DNA of 64,000 nt, taken from positions 124,001 to 188,000 of the forward strand of contig JAHHIG010000008.1 in NCBI GenBank assembly GCA_019358895.1, written 5' to 3'. The translations under genes and the position numbers were made by a program. Source of the DNA: Tildeniella nuda ZEHNDER 1965/U140 (GTDB lineage Bacteria; Cyanobacteriota; Cyanobacteriia; Leptolyngbyales; Leptolyngbyaceae). The notes beneath the pieces were generated by a model. It was not told where the DNA came from, ran no database searches, and saw only the letters and a list, made by a program, of their open reading frames with translations. Shown piece after piece: positions 53,124 to 61,650 of this stretch. Numbering within the stretch: position 1 is the first letter of the stretch; each line of letters begins with the position of its first letter.

Positions 53124-55802
53124 CTAAAGCTGTTTTAACACTTCGGGCAAGAGCTTCGCTGGGATTTGAGAGAGCGCTAGTGTTTGCCCTTTTGACCCGA
53201 ATTCCGTATGGAAGGCACGCATGGTTTGGATGACGTAGCTGAACACAGTCTGGTAAAGCTCTGTTTGGGGTTGCCAAGTTTGGAGTGCCTGAAGGTGGTG
53301 GTGCAAGGCAGCTTCCAGGTGTGCGGAGCGTTGGGCGCTGGTTTCTCGACTATGTTTATCCGTAGCGACCTGGTAGTAAGCAAGCCCCAGATTATTATGA
53401 GTCGCGGCGGGATCAAAGGAGAAGGCAGTAGGGGCAACAGTATTGTCTGTTAGATATTCTACAGCAGCGATCGCGGTTTTATAGGCTGCGATCGCCTGGT
53501 GAAAACCTTCGCAGCGTTGCTCATGCTTATTCTCTAGCAGGTTCGCAAGCTGCCAATAAGCGGTACCAAGATTGTTTTGCGTGGCGGCATAGGCGGCAGG
53601 TGCAACGTCGAGTGTGCGATAGATCAGGGCTGCCCGATACGCACCGATCGCCCGTTGCAAGAGGTCAGCCGCCGACAGATCTTTGCCCTTAGCCGTGCCT
53701 ACACCGAGGTTTGCCTGGGGCTGCTGTGCCAGATTCCAGTACGCAGTCCCTAGATTATTTTGAATCATGGCGTAGTGCATAGGCTCGCAATCGGGACTGT
53801 AGTAGCGCAATGCCTCGAAATAAGCCGCGATCGACTGTTTGAGTCGTCGTATGGGCTGCTGGTGCTGCGCCAGGTTCCAGTACGCGGTACCCAAGTTATT
53901 TTGCGTCGCTGCATAGCGTGCTGGATCGTCATGCAGTTGGCGATAGCGGAGGGCTGACTCGTAGGCTCCTACCGATTGCTCTAAGCTTTCTGCTGGTGTG
54001 CGAAACCGTGCCATGTCTCCATACGCCGAACCGAGATTGTTCTGAATCATGGCGTAGTTGTGCGGACGCGTTTCGGGATTGGTTTTGACCAATGCCTGCT
54101 GATACGCCGCGATCGCCTGATCCAGGTACGTCAGGCTGGTGTCCGTATCTGCTTCTTGCCGCGATAGCATCCAGTACAAATTGCCAATGTCATTCAACAC
54201 GTCAGACCATTGCAAGGAGCCATCGTCTAGCCATTGCAGCGTCTGCTCGTACACACAGATAGTTAACAGTAAGTGCTGTGAGGACGCATTACCCTGCTCA
54301 ATGCGATCGCGGCAAAGGGTACCCAGATTTTGATATGCCGCCAAGAGTGTTGCCTTTGGAGCCTGTTGCAGATGCAATTGCTCGATCTGCTGCAACGCCT
54401 GAACAATCCTCGAATTTTGGCTAGAAGCGTGTTCGCCCTCTTCAGCCACAACTGAAAGAATGAGGTCGGCTAACTCCAGTGCTGCCTGACTCTGGCTGGA
54501 GGAGTCCGTGTTGCTGAGCTGGGTTGGCGTATCGATCGGCTCCGCGATCGCAGAGCCAACAGCGCCGTTTCCTAGTAGATTTGCTGCTACAGGGGTCGTA
54601 GCCTTGCCATTTTGACTGTTCTGACTGGCATCCTGGTCGTCGCTTGAAGGGTCATTGCTTGAAGCGTAAGTGACGGCAGCATCGGCTACAGTGACCCTGT
54701 GAGTAGGCGCGATCGTCGGCGAAGCCGCTTCAGCAGCACTGTTCGTCTGATCCTGTACTGGCTCTGTAAGATTATCGGTATTCTGATGACTAGAGCCGTC
54801 TAACAGCGCTAAATCGTGGCTCAAAATATCCCAGAGATTCTCTTTTGGTACCGCTGCCTTCGCTGATTCATGATTTTGGCTAGCATTGACCGCCTGAGCG
54901 ATCGTGTGGTGAGGCGGAAACGCGACTACACTCTCATCTGGTGGGCGATCGTCCTGGTTTGCCGCCGCTATGGGATGAGATGCGTACCTAGCTGGCGCTG
55001 CAATCTCACCTTGACGCTGATCTGCCTCACTGACAGCAGTTTGCGGCGGGGATGCGGCGGATGTGTAGCGAGTATCCAGACGAGCGGCAATGGAGCGCAC
55101 GGGCGTTGGGTCGCCCTCAAATTCAAACAGAGCTGTGTGCCAGTTCCAAAAATTAGGCGCTGATTGCTGTACAACGTTCAGCCATGGACGCGGTAGCCAG
55201 AGCAGCAGCGGCGCTTCTAGACAGGACAAGTAGTGCTCAACCTGCTGTAGGGAGCTTAGAAAGCGCTTCTGTACCTGAGCAGGTTGACGGGTTAAGCGCT
55301 CGGTGCCCAAAATCTGAAAACCGGGCGATCGGGCGCGTTGACTAGATTCCTTCGGTGGCGGATACTGTGCCAACCACTCAGCAATCTGCACCATCGGACT
55401 GGGATCGCTCAGATTCAGGTTGAGGCTGACCAATCGAGGGTAAAGTCGGCGTGATGGCAACGGGATGTTTGAGAGTGGAGTCTGTGCATCGCGATCGTCT
55501 GTAACGACTGACAGCCGATGGTTAAGTGGCGAAGCAACGCTGGCAGCGCTCAGTGGGCTTGTCGGTGCCATTGCCTCGACTGCTAAAGGTTTGGGCGATG
55601 GATGCGCCAACTCTGCATACAAACGGGCAGCCAAACGGTTACGCAACGCCAAGTCATCGCAGACTGCCAGAAAGATTTGTCGACGCAGGTTCAGGCTGAA
55701 CGCTAATTTCAGGCGCAGATACGCTTTTTGATTCTGTCCTGAAAAGACCTGAGCGCGATCGTGAGTGGGAGAAACTGTGGAAGAACAGTCAGCGAGTTGC
55801 AT
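53124..55802 (-). CDS. Large tetratricopeptide-repeat protein with a conserved N-terminal region
   Basis: 892 residues. N-terminus (about 25-240) is globular, with KAYLRLKLAFSLNLRRQIFLAVCDDLALRNRLAARL and LEAPLLLWLPRPWLNVVQQSAPNFWNWHTALFEFEG. I do not recognise a catalytic motif, though it resembles the start of cyanobacterial ATPase-like TPR proteins. Residues about 240-440 are disordered Ser/Ala/Asp-rich. Residues about 470-890 contain at least six degenerate TPRs with a strong ATQNNLGTAYWNLAQ / AMIQNNLGSAYGDMA theme. Likely a scaffold; partner unknown. Confidence 0.78.
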   Translation of the reverse strand: MQLADCSSTVSPTHDRAQVFSGQNQKAYLRLKLAFSLNLRRQIFLAVCDDLALRNRLAARLYAELAHPSPKPLAVEAMAPTSPLSAASVASPLNHRLSVVTDDRDAQTPLSNIPLPSRRLYPRLVSLNLNLSDPSPMVQIAEWLAQYPPPKESSQRARSPGFQILGTERLTRQPAQVQKRFLSSLQQVEHYLSCLEAPLLLWLPRPWLNVVQQSAPNFWNWHTALFEFEGDPTPVRSIAARLDTRYTSAASPPQTAVSEADQRQGEIAAPARYASHPIAAANQDDRPPDESVVAFPPHHTIAQAVNASQNHESAKAAVPKENLWDILSHDLALLDGSSHQNTDNLTEPVQDQTNSAAEAASPTIAPTHRVTVADAAVTYASSNDPSSDDQDASQNSQNGKATTPVAANLLGNGAVGSAIAEPIDTPTQLSNTDSSSQSQAALELADLILSVVAEEGEHASSQNSRIVQALQQIEQLHLQQAPKATLLAAYQNLGTLCRDRIEQGNASSQHLLLTICVYEQTLQWLDDGSLQWSDVLNDIGNLYWMLSRQEADTDTSLTYLDQAIAAYQQALVKTNPETRPHNYAMIQNNLGSAYGDMARFRTPAESLEQSVGAYESALRYRQLHDDPARYAATQNNLGTAYWNLAQHQQPIRRLKQSIAAYFEALRYYSPDCEPMHYAMIQNNLGTAYWNLAQQPQANLGVGTAKGKDLSAADLLQRAIGAYRAALIYRTLDVAPAAYAATQNNLGTAYWQLANLLENKHEQRCEGFHQAIAAYKTAIAAVEYLTDNTVAPTAFSFDPAATHNNLGLAYYQVATDKHSRETSAQRSAHLEAALHHHLQALQTWQPQTELYQTVFSYVIQTMRAFHTEFGSKGQTLALSQIPAKLLPEVLKQL

Positions 55803-55980
55803 TGCAGGTGGTACGCCGTGTCGCGCGAAGCAGCCGGGTGTTTGAAGCTGATACCACTCTTTTCAGAGGATTGGTAGCGGCTTCAGGACGAAAGGCTGAC
55901 ATTGCTTGGACGAGCCAATTCACCGTTGGCGGCGATGAATCGGCAGTAGATACACCTTTATGCAGGAGTGGAACGATAAA

Positions 55981-56012
55981 ACCGGGCGTTTACCTGAAGT
56001 AAACAGCCCGGT
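55981..56012 (-). terminator. Intrinsic terminator of psb34
   Basis: On the minus strand ACCGGGC-GTTTAC and GTAAAC-GCCCGGT form a long stem around TTCAG-like loop bases, followed by TTTAT. About 75 bp after the psb34 stop codon. Confidence 0.75.
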
Positions 56013-56088
56013 CATATTCTAAAGTCACTAATTTTTGTAGCGTCTTAGGCTCGTGTCAAGAGCTTGCTATCAAAAGAATGTTGTACCA

Positions 56089-56259
56089 CTAGGATACCGA
56101 AACTGCAACAAACAAGAGTCCACCGATCAGAGCGACGGCTCCCGCTCCCAAAATGATGTAGTTCCGCTTCTGATTCGTGTTGGGCGGCTCAGCTTCATAC
56201 ATTTTGGGTTCGATCGCAAAGTTGTTTAGCCGTCCGCCTTCTTCAACGGTGTAACGCAT
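56089..56259 (-). CDS. psb34: Photosystem II assembly protein Psb34
   Basis: 56 residues, one membrane helix. N-terminal MRYTVEEGGRLNNFAIEPKM, then a cytoplasmic acidic/polar stretch (YEAEPPNTNQKRNY) and a C-terminal transmembrane helix (IILGAGAVALIGGLLFVAVSVS). This matches Psb34 (ssl1498-type), which binds PSII assembly intermediates together with CP47. GAGGATAACTT precedes the ATG. It has its own terminator downstream. Confidence 0.88.
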   Translation of the reverse strand: MRYTVEEGGRLNNFAIEPKMYEAEPPNTNQKRNYIILGAGAVALIGGLLFVAVSVS

Positions 56260-56401
56260 AAGTTATCCTCAAGTATTTCAAAAGATTGTAACAGAATTGT
56301 AACAAAAAAGTGGGAATAACTCCCATTCATACCAAAAAGATTTGCGGATTGCTCATATTCCTGTCGAAACGTTACGACACGTAACACGGCTCGACGCGCC
56401 A

Positions 56402-56526
56402 GGGGCTGTCATCAATTACAACTACACATGACTTGCAGCAAGGGTTCCAGCCCCTAGACTGGTGTGTTGGGGCGAGCGCGATCATGCTGATACCGCAGGG
56501 TTTCGGAGCTAATTGATGACGCGCCC
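56402..56526. mobile_element. 125-bp MITE, copy 2, in the stop codon of thiG
   Basis: Reverse-orientation copy of the element at 48736-48860, the same 125-bp length, with inverted ends GGGGCTGTCATCAATTA (left) and TAATTGATGACGCGCCC (right). TA follows at the right; the left flank is CA, so the duplication has one change. Its GGGCGCG end touches the thiG stop codon, just as copy 1 touches the stop of the stress-protein gene. Confidence 0.85.
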
Positions 56527-57365
56527 TAGGGCTTGGTATGGATAGTGCCTGTGATCGGTGAGCTGGGGCTTGCGTAAGTCTTGATGGGAATGCGTCCCGC
56601 TTGATAGGCAAGTCGTCCTGCGATCGCTGCCAGGTGCATCGCACGTGCCATTGCTGCCGGATTTTGTGCCTGGGCGATCGCGGTATTAATCAACAGCGCA
56701 TCGGCTCCCAGTTCCATTGCCTGCGCTGCTTCGCTGGGTACGCCAATCCCGGCATCCACGACGACGGGCACGGTGGCGTTCTCGATAATGATCCGAATGT
56801 TGGCGGCGTTATTAATGCCTTGACCAGAGCCGATCGGTGATCCTAACGGCATGACGGTCACACAGCCAACCTCTTCCAACCGCTTTGCCAGTAGTGGATC
56901 AGCGTTGATGTAGGGCAGTACGGCAAAGCCTTCTTTGACGAGCTTCTCTGCCGCTTCGAGGGTGCCGATCGGGTCAGGCAGCAGATATTTAGAGTCGGGA
57001 ATGACTTCCAGCTTGACGAAGTTGTTGTCTTCTTGCCCCAGCAGTTTTGCCATTTCGCGTCCCAACCGAGCGACGCGCACCGCTTCATCGGCGGTTTGGC
57101 ACCCAGCGGTGTTGGGCAGCATCCAGATTTTGGTCCAATCCAAGGCTTCTGCCAGTCCTTCATGACCGGGGGCATTCGTTTGAACACGCCGCACGGCAAC
57201 GGTGACGATTTCACATTCACTCGCAGCGATGCTCTGGCGCATCTCGTCAAAGTTGCGATATTTGCCCGTGCCTGTCATCAGACGCGATTTGAAGGTGCGT
57301 CCGGCGATCGTCAACACGTCATCTTTAGCCCGGTCTAGTGGTCGATCTAATAGTTGCATGATCAT
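56526..57365 (-). CDS. thiG: Thiazole synthase ThiG
   Basis: 279-residue TIM-barrel enzyme forming the thiazole phosphate of thiamine from deoxyxylulose phosphate, dehydroglycine and ThiS thiocarboxylate. Motifs: [16 protein letters not shown] at the N-terminus, [27 protein letters not shown] with the catalytic Lys, and [18 protein letters not shown] 57365 follows GAGGACTG. The stop TAG coincides with a MITE junction. No riboswitch seen upstream; the Uma2 gene's stop is only 6 bp away, so the two may be co-transcribed. Confidence 0.94.
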   Translation of the reverse strand: MIMQLLDRPLDRAKDDVLTIAGRTFKSRLMTGTGKYRNFDEMRQSIAASECEIVTVAVRRVQTNAPGHEGLAEALDWTKIWMLPNTAGCQTADEAVRVARLGREMAKLLGQEDNNFVKLEVIPDSKYLLPDPIGTLEAAEKLVKEGFAVLPYINADPLLAKRLEEVGCVTVMPLGSPIGSGQGINNAANIRIIIENATVPVVVDAGIGVPSEAAQAMELGADALLINTAIAQAQNPAAMARAMHLAAIAGRLAYQAGRIPIKTYASPSSPITGTIHTKP

Positions 57366-57371
57366 CAGTCC

Positions 57372-58103
57372 TCAACTCTTTGCATCATCAGGGGTGTGCC
57401 CAAGCGCGTGTAGTTGCGCTGTGAGTCGCTTAATTTCGTCTTCGGCTTGCTGAGCACGACGTTCCGCTGCATCGGCTCGTTGCCGTTCTTTGTCTGCCCG
57501 CTGGCGTTCCTGGTCGGCACGCGATCGCTCTTCCTCTGCCCGTTCCGCAATTTGCTCATAGGTTTCAAAGGGTTGCCCGTTGGGACGAATCAGTACCAGA
57601 TCGCCCTCTGGCGTTAAGCCAAAGCAGACGTTCAACCGGGGGCTAACCCATGCCTCCATTGACTCGATCGCCTCTAAGCGATCATCTTGACGCAGAAACC
57701 CGCCGAGGCTGGCGCGATCGGGGTCATAAATGTAGTATTCCTCTACACCATAGCGTTCGTAAAACTGAAACTTGCGGGTCATTTCGGGAATGGTGTGACC
57801 GGGCGCAATCACCTCGAAAACCACATGTGGCGGCGTATCCGCTTCGAGCCATTGCTGGTAACTGGCGCGATCGCCCTTGGGTCGATCGAACACGACCATC
57901 GCATCGGGTGCCTGCCGCAATTTGTTGTCGCCCTCGACGGGATACCAGAGCAAATCGCCTGCCACAAAAACGTCTGAGTCGTCAATAAACAGCCAATCCA
58001 AGCCTTTTTTGATGTACACAATCCACTCAAACTGGATTGTATTCTCTGCCATTGGCAGTCCGTCTGATTCTGGGTAGATGATGGGCGATGAGGTCATGAC
58101 CAT
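57372..58103 (-). CDS. Uma2-family (DUF820) putative PD-(D/E)XK nuclease
   Basis: 243 residues. Uma2 core: LRQAPDAMVVFDRPKGD, VVFEVIAPGHTIPEMTRKFQFYERYGVEEYYIYDPD, with the D...E-x-I and lysine arrangement of restriction-like nucleases. The C-terminus is a long helical RADQERQRADKERQ repeat, a predicted coiled coil. Such genes are extremely numerous in cyanobacteria; whether any are active nucleases is unknown. First gene of the nuclease/toxin-like island. Confidence 0.85.
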   Translation of the reverse strand: MVMTSSPIIYPESDGLPMAENTIQFEWIVYIKKGLDWLFIDDSDVFVAGDLLWYPVEGDNKLRQAPDAMVVFDRPKGDRASYQQWLEADTPPHVVFEVIAPGHTIPEMTRKFQFYERYGVEEYYIYDPDRASLGGFLRQDDRLEAIESMEAWVSPRLNVCFGLTPEGDLVLIRPNGQPFETYEQIAERAEEERSRADQERQRADKERQRADAAERRAQQAEDEIKRLTAQLHALGHTPDDAKS

Positions 58104-58309
58104 TGGCGTTCCTTGCTGCTGCTTCTTCCAGCGTAGATCACAGTGTTACGACTGTTACGGCTTTTGTTGCGATCGACCCTCTTTCCCACACCTGTCACGG
58201 CTGAACATTTCAACCACCCTTGATTAGATCGTGTTCGTCAAGCTTTTTATGATGCGCGATCGGGGTAGCAGGATAAGGGTGGGTGGGGGCGATCGTTTGA
58301 TCTAAGTGA

Positions 58310-58714
58310 CTACGACTTGGGCGTGATTTCAATGTCTGCTTTGGAACGATAAAAGCAGACATTGAAATCAAGGAAAAAGTTAGTTTGACCCAGAATCAGC
58401 GGAGCATTTGGGCTACGTGCCCAGGCAAAGACCAGTTCGGTTAAGGGAAAATTTGCAATCTCAACTATTGCAGTGAAAGGAATGGCTTGCTGATTGCCAA
58501 GATTGCCTGCTAATTGAATGATAGCCCTACGTTCATCCCACTCAGTTCCCAATTGAAGACCGAGTTCATAAGGCAAGACATTTACTGTAGCGCCACTGTC
58601 TACCAACCCAACTGCTTTAATGCTCCGATCGCCGCGCCGTAGTACCAGTGGAATTCTTGGCAGACTATCAAACTCGTTTTGCGTTGGACTGGTGGTTGAA
58701 TACTTGAATCGCAT
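58310..58714 (-). CDS. Retropepsin-like aspartic protease
   Basis: 134 residues. VDSGATVNVLPYELG is the D-S-G catalytic motif of clan AA aspartic proteases at about residue 38, and LILGQTNFFLDFNV is the family's hydrophobic-Gly motif near the C-terminus. A single-domain protein would have to dimerise. It starts 3 bp after the upstream small gene's stop, a toxin-antitoxin-like arrangement, and the same arrangement recurs at 60999-61645. Substrate unknown. Confidence 0.82.
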   Translation of the reverse strand: MRFKYSTTSPTQNEFDSLPRIPLVLRRGDRSIKAVGLVDSGATVNVLPYELGLQLGTEWDERRAIIQLAGNLGNQQAIPFTAIVEIANFPLTELVFAWARSPNAPLILGQTNFFLDFNVCFYRSKADIEITPKS

Positions 58715-58717
58715 ACA

Positions 58718-58933
58718 TTATGGGCGATCGCTATCCGCTGGCTTAAGCGCGTCCATTAAAATGGCACCCGCACCAAAGCTATCGTAAGGAGTTGGCATGT
58801 TGTAGGTCTTGAACGGTTCTAGTGGCGCGATCGCTTCAGTCGTATCTAGATCTTCCACGAGAATCCGAATGAGTTTAAGCTTTTCGATGGCAGAAAGCTG
58901 CCGCGCCGCCGGAAGCACCTCAGCTAAGGTCAT
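58718..58933 (-). CDS. Small partner of the retropepsin-like protease (antitoxin-like)
   Basis: 71 residues. LPAARQLSAIEKLKLIRILVEDLD resembles the N-terminal helices of RelB/antitoxin-type proteins, followed by a conserved-looking PLEPFKTYNMPTPYDSFGAGAILMDALK. I recall that this pairing with a protease is common in cyanobacteria, but the function is not established. GAGGAGG ribosome-binding sequence upstream. Separated by 3 bp from the protease gene. Confidence 0.65.
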   Translation of the reverse strand: MTLAEVLPAARQLSAIEKLKLIRILVEDLDTTEAIAPLEPFKTYNMPTPYDSFGAGAILMDALKPADSDRP

Positions 58934-59099
58934 ATCAGTATCCTCCTCATTCAGGTCTCCATGCCTCAGTTTACTGGATACCAGGGTTAGTAGCTATAAC
59001 GCTATTAATACAAAAAGGGCAGCCTAATGGTATTCACACAGTCTCATTTCAGACGGTCGGTGGGCACATTAGGTTGGCAACCTACTGCTTGGTAAAATT

Positions 59100-60038
59100 A
59101 TGGCAACATACCTTTTAACATGGAATCCGAATGAATGGGCTTGGGAGGATATAGATAAGTCATCGCGAGAAGTCAGTTCCGGTAAATCTGTTTTTATTGA
59201 ATGGAGCTGTGGCAATACTAAGAAGATTCAAAAGGGCGATCGCGTTTTTGTGCTCAGACAAAGCGCTGAGCCAAAAGGAATTTGTGCTTCAGGTATCGTG
59301 ATTGAGGGATCTTTTGAGGGTGAGAACTGGAAGGGCAATTCAGCACAATTTATTAAGCTCAAGTTTGACACCTTGCTCAATCCAGAAACAGAAAAAGTAT
59401 TGCCTCGTCATCTGCTAAATAAAGCAGAGTTCTCCCGAGTTCGCTGGGATATCCAAAGGTCAGGAATTACAATCTACACTGAGGTTGCTGCTGAATTAGA
59501 AAAACACTGGACACAATTTTCTAATAAACCTAGTCTTTCAAATGCTGATCAGCTAGAAACTGAACAGCAAAAAGTTGAAGCTGAAGGTTATTTTGATACA
59601 GGCAATCTTGAGGATGCAAGAAGAAGAGTAATAACGTCAATTGTTCAAAGACGTGGGCAATCGGAGTTTCGACTTGGGCTGCTGAATGCCTATGCGGGTC
59701 AGTGCCCAATCACAAATTGCAATATCGAAGCGGCTATCGAAGCAGCACACATCATGTCCTATCGAGGAGATAAAAGCAATCACATTACCAATGGCTTACC
59801 ACTCAGAGCAGATATACACATACTGTTCGATCTGCATTTGTTGTCGATTCATCCAGACACCTACCGAGTCCTTCTATCCCCTGAAGTAGCTTCATCTTCT
59901 AACTACGGTGCATATGCAGGTCAAAAATTGAGACTGCCCCAGAACAAGGCAGCTTCGCCAGATCGAACAGCACTGCGAAACCATTACGAAGTCTTTCTAC
60001 AAAAGCATGAAAAGCCAAAGCAAAAGTCAGCCACATAG
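59100..60038 (+). CDS. EVE-HNH endonuclease (modification-dependent restriction type)
   Basis: 312 residues. The N-terminal EVE/PUA-like domain (YLLTWNPNEWAWEDID; GDRVFVLRQSAEPKGICASGIVI) would sense a modified base. The C-terminal HNH_2 nuclease has NAYAGQCPITNCNIEAAIEAAHIMSYRGD and NGLPLRADIHILFDLHLLSIHP with the HNH metal residues. The combination matches EVE-HNH enzymes shown elsewhere to cut DNA containing 5-methyl- or hydroxymethylcytosine. It is likely a type IV-like defence gene. Divergent from the small-protein/protease pair. Confidence 0.85.
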   Translation: MATYLLTWNPNEWAWEDIDKSSREVSSGKSVFIEWSCGNTKKIQKGDRVFVLRQSAEPKGICASGIVIEGSFEGENWKGNSAQFIKLKFDTLLNPETEKVLPRHLLNKAEFSRVRWDIQRSGITIYTEVAAELEKHWTQFSNKPSLSNADQLETEQQKVEAEGYFDTGNLEDARRRVITSIVQRRGQSEFRLGLLNAYAGQCPITNCNIEAAIEAAHIMSYRGDKSNHITNGLPLRADIHILFDLHLLSIHPDTYRVLLSPEVASSSNYGAYAGQKLRLPQNKAASPDRTALRNHYEVFLQKHEKPKQKSAT

Positions 60039-60063
60039 CTTCGCTGCATCTGACTAGGCTAAC

Positions 60064-60156
60064 TCTTCCCACAAACCAAATTGCCATTAGAGAAACAAGC
60101 GATCGCGTTGTCTTACCGTTCTGATGCTTTTTATGGTGGGTACGATCGCTGCGCAA
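60064..60156 (+). repeat. Island repeat, copy R1
   Basis: About 92 bp starting CTTCCCACAAACCAAATTGCC and containing GCGATCGCGTTG and TTCTGATGCTTTTTATGGT. About 80-85% identical by eye to R3 at 61651-61740; R2 matches its middle part. Confidence 0.8.
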
Positions 60157-60250
60157 TCTGAAACATCAGCCTTTTCCGTTGCTTCAGTCCCAGCGTTATA
60201 CTCAAATTAATCTCGGATGCAGTGGATCATTGATGTAAGGAAAGAAAGCT

Positions 60251-60469
60251 GTGTTAGACGAAACAACGCTTGAACAACGCCTGGTAACACTTGAGGCAGC
60301 CGTTTCTGACCTTCAACAAAAGCTTGAAGAGAAGCCAGCCTCTAAAAACTGGTTAGAAAAGCTCATTGGTTCAATCTCTGATGAGGACGTTTTTCGTGAA
60401 GCTCTAGAGTATGGACGTGCCTTTCGTCAGGCTGACAAGCCAAATGATGAAAGCGGCGAACAATCGTGA
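60251..60469 (+). CDS. VapB-like antitoxin
   Basis: 72 residues from GTG 60251 after AAGGAAAG. N-terminal coiled-coil (EQRLVTLEAAVSDLQQKLEEK), C-terminal acidic helix with DEDVFREALEYGRAFRQAD, typical of antitoxin toxin-binding tails. Overlaps the PIN-domain gene by 4 bp (ATGA/GTGA type). The antitoxin assignment rests on this position. No DNA-binding fold recognised. Confidence 0.7.
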   Translation: MLDETTLEQRLVTLEAAVSDLQQKLEEKPASKNWLEKLIGSISDEDVFREALEYGRAFRQADKPNDESGEQS

Positions 60470-60894
60470 AGTATTTGCTCGATACCGATCACATTAGCTT
60501 TCTACAGCAGCGCCGAAGTCTGGAATTTGCTCGTTTGACAGCTCGCATACAACCGTTCAACCCTGCTGATTTTGCGCTATCGGTTGTTAGCTTCCACGAA
60601 CAAGTGCTTGGCGCTCATAGCTTTATCAACCGTGCCCAGACAAATGCTGATTTAGCGCGTGGTTATGCTCTGCTGTTAGAAATCCTTGATGGTTTTGCAA
60701 TGGCTCCAGTTTTACCGTTTGATGCCAAAGCGATTGACGTTTTTGATCAGTTGCGTGAGCAGCGAGTTCGTGTTTCCACAATGGATTTGAGAATTGCCGC
60801 GATCGCCATATCCCACAAGTTAGTGCTGTTAACTCGAAATGTGAGTGATTTCAGTAAAGTTCCAGGGTTGGTAACAGAAGATTGGACGGCGTAG
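60466..60894 (+). CDS. VapC-like PIN-domain RNase toxin
   Basis: 142 residues. The PIN catalytic acids are at expected places: LLDTDHIS (D), SVVSFHEQ (E), TMDLRIAAIAI (D) and LTRNVSDFSKVPGL (N, D). VapC toxins cleave tRNA or rRNA. Preceded and overlapped by its small antitoxin-like gene. Second module of the island, in tandem with a protease pair downstream. Confidence 0.88.
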   Translation: MKYLLDTDHISFLQQRRSLEFARLTARIQPFNPADFALSVVSFHEQVLGAHSFINRAQTNADLARGYALLLEILDGFAMAPVLPFDAKAIDVFDQLREQRVRVSTMDLRIAAIAISHKLVLLTRNVSDFSKVPGLVTEDWTA

Positions 60895-60945
60895 CGATCG
60901 CGTTGACTCAACGTTCTGATGCTTTTTGTGATGGGCGCGATTGGA
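60894..60945 (+). repeat. Island repeat, copy R2 (partial)
   Basis: GCGATCGCGTTGACTCAACGTTCTGATGCTTTTT...GATGGGCGCGAT, matching the central 45 bp of R1 and R3. It begins at the last base of the vapC-like gene. Confidence 0.75.
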
Positions 60946-60998
60946 CTGCCTTCGTCACGTAAAATGGGAAAATCAGTAGGTTAGATAGAAACCGATGT

Positions 60999-61271
60999 AT
61001 GTCAGTCCGGCGACCCCGTTATAGCAAAGAAGAATTCGCTCGACGTGGTGATGAAATCTACGAATTGCAGGTGCGCCCACGAGTAGAAGCCGAGCATCAG
61101 GGCAAGATTGTTGCGATCGATCTTGACACAGGCGCTTGGGAAGTTGATGCCAGCGAAATCGATGCTTGCGCCCGCCTTGAAGCACATCACCCCGACGCTC
61201 AAATCTGGATTGTCCGAATTGGTTCTCGTCATGTTCGGCGCTTTGGGGGACGCACGAAGAACGCTGTATGA
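60999..61271 (+). CDS. Small partner of the second aspartic protease (antitoxin-like)
   Basis: 90 residues: SVRRPRYSKEEFARRGDEIYELQVRP, then HQGKIVAIDLDTGAWEVDASEIDACARLEAHHPDAQIWIVRIG and a basic C-terminus. I recall this as a widely conserved cyanobacterial small protein, usually encoded just before a clan AA aspartic protease. Overlaps the next gene by 4 bp. No resemblance to the small partner at 58718, so the two pairs have different partners for the same enzyme class. Confidence 0.7.
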   Translation: MSVRRPRYSKEEFARRGDEIYELQVRPRVEAEHQGKIVAIDLDTGAWEVDASEIDACARLEAHHPDAQIWIVRIGSRHVRRFGGRTKNAV

Positions 61272-61645
61272 TCAGTGGCTCTGTCAACGTGGAATTTGAG
61301 CCGATCGTGCCCTTGTCAGTCTGCGCTGCCAATGGACAGATCCATACACAAGATGCGATCGTTGATACAGGGTTCAATGGTTGGCTTTCATTACCTCCAG
61401 ACGCGATCGCTTTACTAGAGCTAACCTGGAAGCGGCGTGGGCGAGCAATTTTAGGCGATGGCAGTGAATGTGTCTTTGATGTCTACGAAGCAGTTGTTCT
61501 TTGGGATACGGACTTACTGACAATCCCAGTGGATGAAGCTGATGCAGAACCACTCATTGGCATGTCATTGATGGAAGGCTACCAGCTAACGGTGCAAGTG
61601 TTTGAGGGTGGTCGTGTAGAACTCAGTCGCCTACACAATCCTTGA
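61268..61645 (+). CDS. Retropepsin-like clan AA aspartic protease
   Basis: 125 residues. DAIVDTGFNGWLSLP is the catalytic D-T-G motif; EPLIGMSLMEGYQLTV is the family's C-terminal hydrophobic loop. Starts with ATGA overlapping the upstream small gene. It is only distantly like the 58310 protease. Self-association is expected for activity. Target unknown; position suggests a toxin-antitoxin-like or regulated-proteolysis pair. Confidence 0.82.
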   Translation: MISGSVNVEFEPIVPLSVCAANGQIHTQDAIVDTGFNGWLSLPPDAIALLELTWKRRGRAILGDGSECVFDVYEAVVLWDTDLLTIPVDEADAEPLIGMSLMEGYQLTVQVFEGGRVELSRLHNP

Positions 61646-61650
61646 TCGCC

